From the NCBI RefSeq assembly GCF_045679555.1, contig NC_092091.1, forward strand, positions 86,333,462 to 86,397,461: a DNA stretch of 64,000 nucleotides, in the 5' to 3' direction. Positions 1-11,285 of the stretch are shown piece by piece (position 1 is the stretch's first letter; every line of letters starts with the position of its first letter). The position numbers and the translations under genes are program-made. The stretch is from Salvelinus alpinus. Taxonomy: Eukaryota > Chordata > Actinopteri > Salmoniformes > Salmonidae. Under the pieces are notes generated by a model. The model did not search any database and was not told the DNA's origin. It was given only the letters and a program-made list of their open reading frames with translations.

Positions 1-156
1 CCTTAGCATCCAAGCCACACCCTCTTAACCTATGACACACCCTTGTCTTGTCTAGGCCAACCCTCTAAGTATATAAACCACACCTACTAAGCCTATAAGC
101 CACACCCTCAAACATAAACCTCGCTGAAATTTCAAACAGAATGACCTGACCTTAAC
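1..156. repeat. 3'-flank module shared with 52.4-52.55 kb
   Basis: This stretch is rich in short copies of an AAGCCACACCCTC-like motif. It is nearly identical, in the same orientation, to 52388-52549, and in both places it runs directly into a 21-bp minisatellite. Shorter relatives lie at 1440-1500 and 57175-57225, and an inverted one at 20990-21180 downstream of gene B. It looks like a duplicated module from the 3' side of the receptor genes. No gene is seen in it. Confidence 0.6.
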
Positions 157-157
157 A

Positions 158-666
158 GTGAGGAGACTGTAGTTAACATGGAGGAGACTGTAGTTAACAT
201 GGAGGAGACTGTAGTTAACATTGAGGAGACTGTATTTAACATGGAGGAGACTGAAGTTAATATGGAGGAGACTGTAGTTAACATGGAGGAGACTGTAGTT
301 AACATTGAGGAGACTGTAGTTAACATGGAGGAGACTGTAGTTAACATGGAGGAGACTGTAGTTAACATTGCGGAGACTGTAGTTAACATGGAGGAGACTG
401 TAGTTAACATGGAGGAGACTGTAGTTAACATGGAGGAGACTGTAGATAACATGGAGGAGACTGTAGTTAACATGGAGGAGACTGTAGTTAACATGGAGGA
501 GATTGTAGTTAACATTGAGGAGACTGTATTTAACATTGAGGAGACTGAAGTTAACATTGCGGAGACTGTAGTTAACATTGCGGAGACTGAAGTTAACATG
601 GAGGAGACTGTAGTAAACATGGAGGAGACTGTAGTTAACATTGAGGAGACTGTAGTTAACATTAAG
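158..666. repeat. 21-bp minisatellite, about 24 copies
   Basis: The unit is GAGGAGACTGTAGTTAACAT plus G, with T/G and C/G variants. Because 21 is a multiple of three, all frames stay open and give false proteins such as METVVN-type or SSMLTTV-type repeats. Each unit contains a TTAA tetranucleotide. The same array is at 52555-53570 and continues at 57009-57075. Confidence 0.9.
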
Positions 667-1790
667 TCCTGGGGACCCCAAGAAGTGCACATTTAAATAA
701 TTAATTAGTGAATCATCGAGTGTTGATTATTAGATTCAGCTGTGTAGTGCTAGGTCAAAACCAAAACGTACCACAGAGGTAGACTGAGTCAGTCTGGATG
801 ATCTGTCTTGTTAGGAGCTCAGTCACTTCATCTCTTTACGATACAAGCAGTGTCTTCACATTTCACCACACATCATTTCATAAGCAATTCTAAATGCTGA
901 CGGCAATGAAAGTAGATCAAATGAAACTATATAAATCAATATTTATTCTAGGTACGTTTTAAACATATCAGTTCACTTCACAAAAAGACATGACAATATT
1001 TCCTGAAGTTTAGAAAATATGATTTTGCTCTCATAGATCCAATGCAGGTTCCATCTACAGTCAAATTAATGCATAAAAACATACATTTTTATAGTTATAA
1101 ATGTTGTTTTAAAAAAATATATATTTACCAACCACGGAAAATGTCTAAACTCATTGTAATACCTGGAGAGAGAGAAAGATAATGGAAGTCAAAATTATTC
1201 CATAAAAAATGTAATAACTGGTTAAAACTCCTTGTTCCCCAAGTCCCCACTGTGGACCAATCACTGACAAAGGGGCGTAGACTAAAGCTAACGACTTCGG
1301 CTTGCATCAAGAACATTTTTTAAGTGTCTGAACAGCCAACAAAACCCAAAACAAAACAAAAACGACATTTTTTTTGTCATTTTGTCAATATATACACAAA
1401 CTCTGAACTGTTTCGGCTGGTAGCATGCGGACACCTTTGGCCTCCTACTAAGCCTATAAGCCACACCCCCATACATAGACCTCTCTGATAGGTTGCTGGA
1501 GCCGAGTCAGACTGAATGGCATGACATTGAACAGGAAGAGACCACAGTGTCCTCATACTCAACTCTGGTCCTCCAAGCCAGTTAAACTGTGTTTTTACAT
1601 TGTTCCCTTCTCTCTAATCACGGATTGGTTTAGACCTGTGATACCAGGTGGGTGTAATTAAGGATCAGGTAGAACAGAGAACCAGCAGGCAACGGACCTC
1701 GTAGGGTCAGAGTTCAATACCCCTGACATAGAGGGAGAGAATGAAATAATGAAATAACATCTAATGAAACTGAATCAATATTTATTGAAA
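667..1790. other. Downstream flank of gene A, no gene seen
   Basis: No convincing exon is present. A minus-strand AATAAA lies at 942-947 in a context (ATCAATATTTATT) that recurs at the polyadenylation sites of A, D and F, so this may be the relic of another 3' end. Positions 1430-1610 and 1620-1790 are near copies of 57150-57310 and 57320-57510, downstream of gene F, in the same orientation. Confidence 0.5.
1781..1786 (-). terminator. Candidate polyadenylation signal of gene A
   Basis: AATAAA on the minus strand, about 410 bp past the proposed stop of gene A. The surrounding block is conserved at 57500-57505 (gene F) and 30477-30482 (gene D), each on the minus strand after a receptor gene. 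The signal type is known; its use here is inferred. Confidence 0.5.
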
Positions 1791-2058
1791 ATTGCTTTTA
1801 AAACACATCAATACACTGCAAACATGAATTACAATGATAAACCAACAATGAAACTTCCAAACTGAAACTATATCAAAAGCTATTTAAACATTTTCCCTGA
1901 GCTTAAAAACAACATTTTAAAATAACTATTGTTATGATTATTATAAGCCAAAATGCACAAATGAAAGGCTACAGACGAAAGTAAAAAAGTCACTAGAACA
2001 AAAATATAATAACTCATACAATCAAAGCTGTAATACCTTGTCCTCCCTGATAATAATG

Positions 2059-2255
2059 TTATTGGTCTCACTCTGATGGTATTGATGGCTGGTGTAGGTC
2101 TCACTCTGCTGGTATTGATGGATGGTATAGGTCTCACTCTGCTGGTATTGATGGATGGTATAGGTCTCACTCTGCTGGTATTGATGGATGGTATAGGTCA
2201 CATACTGCTGGTATTGATGGATGGTATAAGTCTCACACTCTGCTGGTATTGATGG
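2059..2255 (-). repeat. 33/35-bp terminal-exon minisatellite, gene A
   Basis: About six units of the form CCATCAATACCAGCAGAGTG plus AGACCTATA (minus strand). The array begins inside the coding end of the last exon (AINTSRV-stop in B and F) and runs into the 3'UTR. It is the shortest version; the same array is expanded after B, D, E and F. Confidence 0.8.
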
Positions 2256-4803
2256 CTGAATAGGTACTGAAGTCAGAGAGAGAGAGTGAGAGAGAGACAA
2301 GGAGAGTAAGATATATATATACAGAGAGAGAGAGAGAATGAGAGAGATTGTATTAATAATGTTAATATTTATGAAATATCATCATACATTACGATTAGAT
2401 CTTGTATATTGTTGCCATCTGTTATTAATGATTTTATATACCATTGAAATTACTCTTTGTGTGATGCTGGATTACCAAACACATGGACTACAAGTCAAGA
2501 TGGCTACCCAAAATGAAACTACAATACCCACTTTGACTGTAGTCTGCTCTCTGCTGTCACTTCCCCTGGTGGTCGTCCTGTTCAGAGGAACCTGAGTCTC
2601 AGTTGGAGCTGCAGAGGAAGAGTTACCACCATTAAAACAACACGTTTGAGGTCAAACAAAGACATATCAGTTAAAAGATAGTAGATGTCTGCATTTTGTG
2701 GTCAAAATACCAATGTTAAATAAATAGGTAATAAATTGCATAATAAATAATAGGTGAGATTGATTAGAAATACCCCGACTTAAACAAATGAATGAGTTAA
2801 AAAGTGAATCCTGACAGAGAAAGTGAGATAGTTAGTTTACCTGTTGTTCTGAAGAATGTGTAGACACAGGTGAAGGAGAGGAGAGCAGACACAGGACACA
2901 GACTGAACAGCAACATCCAACACAGCCCACAGTCTACATCAGGGGAGGAGGAGGAGGACTCAGGAGGACTGATGTCTGGACAAAACATTAAACAGAAACA
3001 GAACTACACTCTTGTAAACAATCAAGATCTTCTCAATAATCTATTGATAGTCATGAATCTTGGATGTTTAAACATGAATTTGAGGAGACATTTTGTGAGT
3101 TTAGATTAGTCTCAGAGGGTTGATACAAAATAAGATACATTTTTTTTGGCGTAACTCTCATTCAAAGAAACCAATACCAAAGATACAGCCAGAAGATAAA
3201 GACAGAATAATAACTGTTCTTACCAAGTGAAATCCTAGTGGTGATGTTTCCATAGTGGTACAACTCTTTAGGTTTAATTAGTTTTCCTTCTTCCACCAGG
3301 TTTGTCTCCGTTGTCCCACAGTAGTAGAGTCCCAGGTCAGATCCAGTGATGTTCTCAATCAGTAGATCATAGGACTTGTTAGAGGGGTTCCATAACACAT
3401 TATATCCAGGGAAAGGGTTGTTACTTAAAAACTTAGCTGAAATAACAAGAGGAGGCTGGTACTTGTGAGAACAGTTCCTATACCACATAATGTAAACTCC
3501 ACTAGCTATGCTACAGTCACAGTAGAGAGTGATGTTGTCTCCTGGTCTGACTCTCAGCTCCACCTCTGCTGCAGAGATCCCATCCTGACTGGAGGAAACA
3601 GCACCTACAGGAAGCAGGGGAACAGTGTTAGGATGAACTGACTGGAGGAAACAGCACCTACAGGTAGCAGAGGAACAGTGTTAGGATGAACTGACTGGAG
3701 GAAACAGCACCTACAGGTAGCAGAGGAACAGTGTTAGGATGAACTGACTGGAGGAAACAGCACCTACAGGTAGCAGAGGAACAGTGTTAGGATGAACTGA
3801 CTGGAGGAAACAGCACCTACAGGAAGCAGAAGAACAGTGTTAGGATGAACTGACTGGAGGAAACAGCACCTACAGGAAGCAGAGGAACAGTGTTAGGATG
3901 AACTGACTGGAGGAAACAGCATCTACAGGTAGCAGAGGAACAGTGTTAGGATGAACTGACTGGAGGAAACAGCATCTACAGGTAGCAGAGGAACAGTTTT
4001 AGGATGAACTGACTGGAGGAAACAGCATCTACAGGAAGCAGAGGAACAGTGTTAGGATGAACTGACTGGAGGAAACAGCACCTACAGGTAGCAGAGGAAC
4101 AGTGTTAGGATGAACTGACTGGAGGAAACAGCACCTACAGGTAGCAGAGGAACAGTGTTAGGATGAACTGACTGGAGGAAACAGCACCTACAGGAAGCAG
4201 AGGAACAGTGTTAGGATGAACTGACTGGAGGAAACAGCATCTACAGGAAGCAGAGGAACAGTGTTAGGATGAACTGACTGGAGGAAACAGCACCTACAGG
4301 TAACAGAGGAACAGTGTTAGGATGAACTGACTGGAGGAAACAGCACCTACAGGTAGCAGAGGAACAGTGTTAGGATGAACTGACTGGAGGAAACAGCACC
4401 TACAGGTAGCAGAGGAACAGTGTTAGGATGAACTGATTGGAGGAAACAGCACCTACAGGTAGCAGAGGAACAGTGTTAGGATGAACTGACTGGAGGAAAC
4501 TGCACCTACAGGTAACAGAGGAACAGTGTTAGGATGAACTGACTGGAGGAAACAGCACCTACAGGTAGCAGAGGAACAGTGTTAGGATGAATCACAGAAT
4601 GTCAATCTGATATAATAAACTTCTCCACATGAAAATATAAACCTCATGTCTTTACCACAGTCATTACAATATCACAATAATAAGATAACAAATCTGTTCA
4701 ACCATAAAACCACATCAATAAATCATCTATCATCCAGCTATGAGGCCCCGTAAAAAAGTTACTCACATAAGAATGCAATCAGAGTGACACACAGCCTGTC
4801 CAT
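2198..4803 (-). CDS. Receptor gene A: Ig V-set type I membrane protein, tail altered
   Basis: Five exons are proposed: leader 4767-4803, V 3224-3604, stalk/TM 2841-2975, juxtamembrane 2532-2608, tail 2198-2266. All junctions are GT..AG and the sum is 699 nt (232 residues). The leader reads MDRLCVTLIAFLC. The V domain (about residues 27-139) has the canonical Cys41 and Cys108 (DLGLYYC), Trp53, an extra Cys43/Cys57 pair, and N-glycosylation sequons at 36, 56, 88 and 97. The TM exon starts with a Ser/Pro stalk, then DVDCGLCWMLLFSLCP and a hydrophobic run with no charged residue. The tail exon is the weak point. The segment coding for the first ITIM in B, D and F is missing, and the only nearby acceptor is the CTTCAG that is exonic in those genes. 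This gives a short tail without an ITIM. Probable surface receptor of leukocytes, inferred from the fold only. The gene may be a damaged copy. Confidence 0.6.
3605..4558 (-). repeat. 53-bp splice-acceptor minisatellite, 18 copies (gene A)
   Basis: From the V-exon boundary at 3604 to the last GCAC at 4558 is 954 bp, exactly 18 x 53. Each unit (minus strand) contains a pyrimidine-rich run, CTACCTGTAG, then GTGCTGTTTCCTCCAGTCAG, which are the first 20 nt of the V exon. Every unit is therefore a potential 3' splice site. Only the exon-proximal one continues into the V domain. Confidence 0.9.
4559..4766 (-). other. Intron 1 of gene A, unique part
   Basis: Between the 53-bp array and the leader exon. 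Closely matches 32780-32987 in gene D, including ATCACAGAATGTCA next to the array. No other feature seen. Confidence 0.5.
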
Positions 4804-5049
4804 CTGGTGGTCTGATGGTGTGATGGTGACTGTCAGAGAGTAGCTGGGTCTTTGAGTAACAATGTCTTTGCTGCGTATTTCCGTGTTCATGACTAGATGT
4901 ACTTTACCATGAAAGGACATACGAGCAGCGATTGGTTCGATGGAGTGGAAAGTTTTCAGCTCGTGTTCCTTTTCTCAGAAACCCATGTTGTGACAGGAAG
5001 AGGAGGGTCTAGCATCGAGGTCAACAGGTTTCACACCAACGTGACGTCA
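4804..5049 (-). promoter_or_regulatory. Proximal promoter block of gene A
   Basis: A block of about 170 bp upstream of the leader ATG is strongly conserved at A, B, D, F and the orphan leader. It contains an inverted CCAAT box (ATTGG at 4931-4935). Further out is a palindromic CRE, TGACGTCA, at 5042-5049. No clear TATA box is seen. Promoter role is inferred from position and conservation. Confidence 0.5.
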
Positions 5050-5970
5050 ATGGAAAATGTTCAGCTTTGAGGTTTTCACCTTAGTTAGCAACACCTACCT
5101 AGTAGCACCTGGTCAAGTCAACCTACTACAACATAATGAAACACAACATGAAGAACCAAACACTCATTCTGGTGTCACATTTGACACTTGAAGGAAAAGA
5201 CTCTTGAGACAGAGACCTAAGGTTGGCCTCTGTACCTGTATCCTGCCAGTATTAATGTTTGATTTATCAAACGATGAACTTCTATTAATCATAACATTTA
5301 AAACCTGATCTGCATGAACTATTTCAGGAATCACAAAATGAAGTATTTATCCAGCAAACATCTAGGCCTTTCCAATCTTGGACACCCTGAATTAAAGTCA
5401 GCCAGAAACTACAAGCAGAAACTACAATATCCATGATGCTCTGTAGAGGATGTGATGGTACTGCTATGCCAATTGTAGTTTTTAATCTCTTTTTGTTCAG
5501 GATTAGTTGGAAAACAAATAGGACATAGACAGAGAGAGAAATGCACTCAGTGTGAAACATGAGTTCATCATCAGGAGAATAGCAGCACCTTGGATGAACA
5601 ACTACTTATAACTTGGATGTCCTCTCTTCCTCAGGTCAAACGGTAGTCAAACAGCAGCATGGCAACGGTAGTCAAACAGCAGCATGGCAACGGTTAACAA
5701 ACAGCAGCATGGCAGAAGCAACAGGAAGTGTGGGTTTCCTGTATACTGAGTGTGTCTTCTCAGCCAATCAGTGACTAGCTCTTATATGCGTACTGTAATG
5801 CCAATATCATAATATCAGACTTCTCAACATTAGTAGTGGTCATTGTACGTATGTGTTTACATGTGTTTATATATATATATGTGTGTGTATGGGAGTGTGT
5901 CCATATGATTGTATATAATGTCTAGTCCTATGTGTGTGGTTGTGGTTTACTCAGCTAGTGCTGCTGCTCT
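5050..5970. other. Far-upstream module of gene A, no gene
   Basis: Recurs, in orientations that follow the adjacent gene, at 15150-15640 (upstream of B), 34660-35170 (upstream of D), 37550-38340 (upstream of the orphan leader) and partly 62840-62960 (F). One copy of the 18-bp CTTGAGACAGAGACCTA unit is at about 5203-5220; the same unit is amplified next to B and F. Nothing coding is supported. Confidence 0.5.
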
Positions 5971-5974
5971 GTAG

Positions 5975-6535
5975 GGGAGGAGTGGGGGGTTAAGGGGGGG
6001 CCTGGGTTTCAGGTCTGAGGGGTAAGGGGGGCCTGGGTTTCAGGTCTGAGGGGAGGACTGAGGGGTTAAGTGGGGCCTGGGTTTCAGGTCTGAGGGGAGG
6101 ACTGGGGGGTTAAGGGGGGCCTGGGTTTTTAGGTCTGAGGGGAGGACTGAGGGGGTAAGGGGGCCTGGGTTTCAGGACTGAGGGGAGGACTGAGGGGTTA
6201 AGGGGGGCCTGGGTTTCAGGTCTGAGGGGATGACTGAGGGGTTAAGGGGTCTGGGTTTTAGGTCTGAGGGGAGGACTGCGGGAGTAAGGGGGCCTGGGTT
6301 TCAGGACTGAGGGGAAGACAGAGGGGTTAAGGGGGGCCGTGTGTTTCAGGTCTGAGGGGAGGACTGAGGGGTTAAGGGGGCCTGGGTTTCAGGTCTGAGG
6401 GGAGGACTGAGGGGTTAAGGGGGGCCTGGGTTTCAGGTCTGAGGGGAGGACTGAGGGGTTAAGGGGGGCCTGGCTTTCAGGTCTGAGGGGAGGACTGAGG
6501 GGTTAAGGGGGGCCTGGGTTTCAGGTCTGAGGGGT
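5975..6535 (+). repeat. 44-bp G-rich minisatellite, about 13 copies
   Basis: The unit contains GGTCTGAGGGGAGGACTGAG and then GGGTTAAGGGGGGCCTGGGT, so every unit has several runs of three to six G on the plus strand. An inverted, three-copy version lies at 15040-15150, and a single copy at 35160-35190, always next to the same upstream module. Lengths vary slightly between units. Confidence 0.85.
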
Positions 6536-6789
6536 TAAACGCTATTGAAGTTTGTACAAACCACAATAAGTTCTATCTTCTTGTCACGTGTCAACTGCTT
6601 CATCAGCCCTACTGTGGTCCTGCAAATGTATGTGTGTGTGTGCATGTGTTACTTCTGCCTCTCTGTCCTCTGCGAGGGAGGGGGTGGTTTGGTGCAGACC
6701 TGCAGAAACCACTATTGTTTTCCATCACTGTCACACGTCACTTGGTCACCCACTGTGGCTTATGCTGGAGTGTGTGTGTGTGGGTGTCT

Positions 6790-6790
<1 letters not shown>
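6536..6790. other. Spacer between G-rich array and GA tract
   Basis: Contains a short (TG)n run near 6630-6650. It resembles 13930-14030 on the far side of the Tx1-type LINE, consistent with one region being split or duplicated. No gene seen. Confidence 0.35.
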
Positions 6791-7401
<611 letters not shown>

Positions 7402-7478
7402 AGTTTGAAATAATCTTTATTGGGTCTGGGAGCCCACCACACAATAAATACTCATACAAAACCACAGTTACACATCAA

Positions 7479-10400
7479 TTAGAAACACAACTCCAACTCC
7501 TCCTCCACAGTAACTAAACACAACAGCCTCTGAATACCCCATATACTCAAAAACAGATCAATATTGTTGACAAGTTTATAATAGGCAAACTCAACCCTTA
7601 GTCTCGCTGCCAACATTCCCTCCAGCATTCCCACCACATCCACAGACCCTTGTCCCCGAATACTGTTCTTTCGGGTCTTCCATATCGCTAATTTTGCTGC
7701 CCCTAACACAAAATTAAGCAACACAACGACACCCTTTTGACTGAACCTGTACTTTGGCCCAAATATATACAGTTGGGAAGAGAAAACCTCTCCCAACGTT
7801 GAGAACCAGTCAGTGATCAGGTCAATCATCCCGACCAACCTGGGACACAGTAAAAACAGGTGTGCCAGAGTTTCAGACTCTGCACAGAATGGACACCCCT
7901 CCCCAACAGTAGGGTCCAGGTGTACCAGATGCATGTTGGTGGCTATAGCTCCATGTATGATCCTCCATTGGAGGTCAGCTGTCCTCTTATCAATCGGCAG
8001 TTTGTATAATGATCGCCAACAGCCTTTTGGGGAAGCACCTGGACCAAGCACACCCGCCCACCTCGTCGATTTTACCCCTTCCAGGGAAGAGGCATGGGAC
8101 ACCTTTACACATATTCTGTACATGGCCTTCTTTCCCACCTCCTTGAAATCCCCCAGCTCCGGGGTATCGAAGGAAAGCAGCATCCCCACGTCCTCGTCAA
8201 ATGCCCCCACCGCAGCACTAACAATCAGTGCAGGGAACACATAATCCAGACCCTCCTTCCACCGATCAGAATTGGAAATGTCAGTCACATACTGACGATG
8301 AAGCACTGGCAAGGAGTCACAGACCTCAGCGACGACCTTCCTCAGTAGGCGAGATGATCGGATCCCCGCTCTTTCTCCCAGCTCCTCCAACGATCTGCTC
8401 CTGCTCTGCATCAGATGACCCAGCTTGGTGCACCCGACACCTAACAGGCATGAACGCAGGCTGGCTGAACCCAGAGCACTGGACTGGATGGCAGTGTTAT
8501 AAAAAAGAGGCTCTTCAAAAAGCCACATCCCTGGTAGCGTGCCGGCCTTACGGGACTTGACCAGAATCCTCCAAGCCTGCATAACAGACTCATAGAATGG
8601 AGTCAGGCCATTCAACTCACCCCCCTCCAGCTTTAAGAGGAAAAGGTGCTTGTCTAAGCCCAAACAGCCTGCTCTCCTCATCAGTGCGTAGGCTGTGTCG
8701 ACCCAGCTAGAACCGTCACTGTACAACAGTCTCTGGGCTGCTTGAAGCCGGAAAGCCATGATCCTAGAGGAAATGTCCACCAGGCCTTGCCCCCCCTCGT
8801 GCAGTGGCAGGTACAAAGCTGCAGCTTTGATCCAGTGTTGTCCAGACCAGAAGAAATTGACAAGGGTCCTCTGAAGCTCTTGTATCAGACCCTTTGGTGG
8901 CTGCAAAATCATTAGTCTGTGCCACAGGGTAGAGGCAGCAAGATTATTAATTACCAGTACCCTTCCCCTATAAGACAACTGGGGTAGCACCCATTTCCAT
9001 CTTGACAGTCTGGCACACACTTTCTCCACTACACCCTCCCAGTTCTTTTTCTGAAGAGAACCTTAACATCCTCAGCCCCTGTAATAAAAACTGTCACATC
9101 ATCTGCATACGCAGACAGTGCTATCGTGGGACCCTTCATTACACCTGGCACAGAGAAACCAGTAAGCTTCGCTCTTAAAAAACAAAGCATTGGTTCAATC
9201 GCCAGACTATATAACTGCCCTGAAATTGGGCATCCCTGCCTGATACCCCTTTGGACAGGGATGGGGCAACTCAAACCACCCCCCACCTTCACCATACACG
9301 AGGCCCCAGCATACAGTAAATTCATCCAAGACAAAAAAACATCCCCAAACCCAAAGGCTTTCATCGTTTTGAACAAATACTGGTGGTCCACGCGGTCAAA
9401 AGCCTTCTCCTGATCCAAAGAAAGTAAACCCACATTTACATCAGACAGTTTACAAATGTCTAGAACATCTCTTATCAGAAACAAGTTGTCAACAATTGAG
9501 CGATCAGGTACACAGTAGGACTGGTCCTTGTGGACCAACAATCCCAGATACTCTTTCAACCTGTTTGAGAGACATTTTGAAACTATTTTATATTCTGCAC
9601 ACAGCAAAGCAACAGGTCTCCAATTTTTTATGAGAGCCAAATCCCCCTTTTTTGGCAACAGTGAAAGCACCGCACGTTGACAGGATACAGGAAGAGAACC
9701 CTCATGAAAAGATTCACACACCACTTCATAAAAATCCTCCCCAATAGACCCCCAAAAGTGCTTATAGAACTCAGATGGTAAACCATCAATGCCAGGGGCT
9801 CGGCCTGTTGAGAGCTGCATAACTGCTGTGGACAGCTCTTGCAGTGTAATGTCAGAGTCCAATGCGACTCTCTGTTCAGGTCCCAATTTAGGAAGACCAT
9901 GTAACAACTGTTCAGTACACAGAGAGTCACAATCCTCCGCCTTATAGAGGGCAGAGTAGAAATCCACGGCATGTTGACGCATTTCACTGTCATCCGTGGT
10001 CACCTTCCCATCAGGGAGACGAAGGCAGACCATCTGTTTACGTTGTAATGTCGACTGTCCAAGGTTATAAAAAAAAGGCACTAGGAGCATCCATATCCTT
10101 GAGGGAAGCGAAACGAGACCTAATCAAGGCACCTTTCACTCTTTCATGCAGAAACGACCTCAGTTCATGTCTCTTGTCCTGTAAGTTCATGACTAGTCCA
10201 GGGTCATTCTGAGTGAGCAGCTTCAATTCAATTGATTTGATGTCCTGTTCAAGGGCATTGATAGTCTCTTTAACTTCAATTTGAGACAAAGCAGTATACT
10301 GTTGACAAAATACTCGTATTTGGGCCTTCCCAACATCCCACCATTGTCTCAAGGACTCAAAATTCCCTTTTGTAACCCTCCATTTTTCCCAAAACAACAA

Positions 10401-11285
10401 AAACCTTTCACAAAACTTGACATCATGTAACAATTTAACATTAAAATACCAGTAAGGTGATGACCTTCGTGGACAGGACAAGTGAATATCAACAGTTATA
10501 ATGTGATGATCAGAGAAACCCACAGGAGTAATGGCACACCTTCCAACCCTACTACAGTATTGATCAGATACGTACAACCTATCTAACCTTGCTGCACTGA
10601 CACGACCTTCATTCACTTTCAACCATGTGTATTGCCTAACTTTTGCATTCTTTACTCTCCACACATCACAAAGCTCTAACTCAGTTAGTAAGCCAGACAG
10701 GAAAGTGGCTGACCGCAGGTGAGGTTCTTCAGCGTTGCGATCAACAGTAAAATCCACAGTACAGTTCCAGTCCCCCCCTACAACCATACACCCCTCTTGG
10801 TCACACTGTCTTAAGGTTTCTTTTATTTTATCAAACACAACAAGACGCTCGGTACCCTCATTAGGAGCATAAACATTCAAAAAAAGAAACAAAAACCCCA
10901 TAACATCCACCTTGACCAATAAAACCCGACCCTTGACAATCTCTGTTGTAGATATCACAGTCACCCCTAAACCTGAGGAAAACAAGATGGCCACCCCAGC
11001 ACTGAAATTAGTACCATGACTGAGTATATGCTGCCCCTCCCACCACATACCCCAGTCAACCTCATTAGCCTCATCACTATGTGTCTCCTGTAGGAAAACT
11101 ACATTAAGCCTTTTCTGTTTTATTTCTTCTAAAACCCAAGCCCTCTTATTTCTGTCCCTTCCCCCATTAATATTGAGAGAACCTACCCTTAGTACCTCCA
11201 TGTAGAAAAGAGAAAAGAAAAGCAGAATAAACCACAGAGAAACCAAAGAGAAAAAAGACACCCTATGAAGCATGATCATCATCAT
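7479..11285 (-). pseudogene. LINE ORF2 (endonuclease + reverse transcriptase), two breaks
   Basis: Three pieces read in order: 11285-10065 (406 aa), 10090-9029 (353 aa) and 9029-7479 (516 aa). Piece 1 is an APE-type endonuclease, with SLNINGG, QETHS (residues 66-70), GGDWN and SDHH. Piece 2 holds the RT palm, with GIDGLPSEFY, LDQEKAFDRVDH, GIRQGCPIS and SAYADDVTVF. Piece 3 has the RT C-terminus and a CPFC..H..C zinc motif. Break 1 is a one-base shift at a run of eight T (sense strand) near 10069-10077. Break 2, near 9030-9060, joins the sequence just after the YADD box to NWEGVVEKV and appears to lose several tens of residues that related elements have between these blocks. The start codon overlaps the ORF1 stop. 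Confidence 0.8.

Noticed and set aside
178..696. METVVN-type repeat proteins (also 52452-53590)
   Set aside because: Artefact of the 21-bp minisatellite, open on both strands.
2338..2595. 85-codon plus-strand open frame in gene A
   Set aside because: Antisense to the juxtamembrane exon and its introns; no homology.
3162..3223. Reading of the V domain past the donor (KNSYYSVFIFWLYLWYWFL and equivalents) as a TM segment
   Set aside because: It is intron sequence after a good GTAAG donor; a proper stalk/TM exon follows in each gene except C, which has its own.
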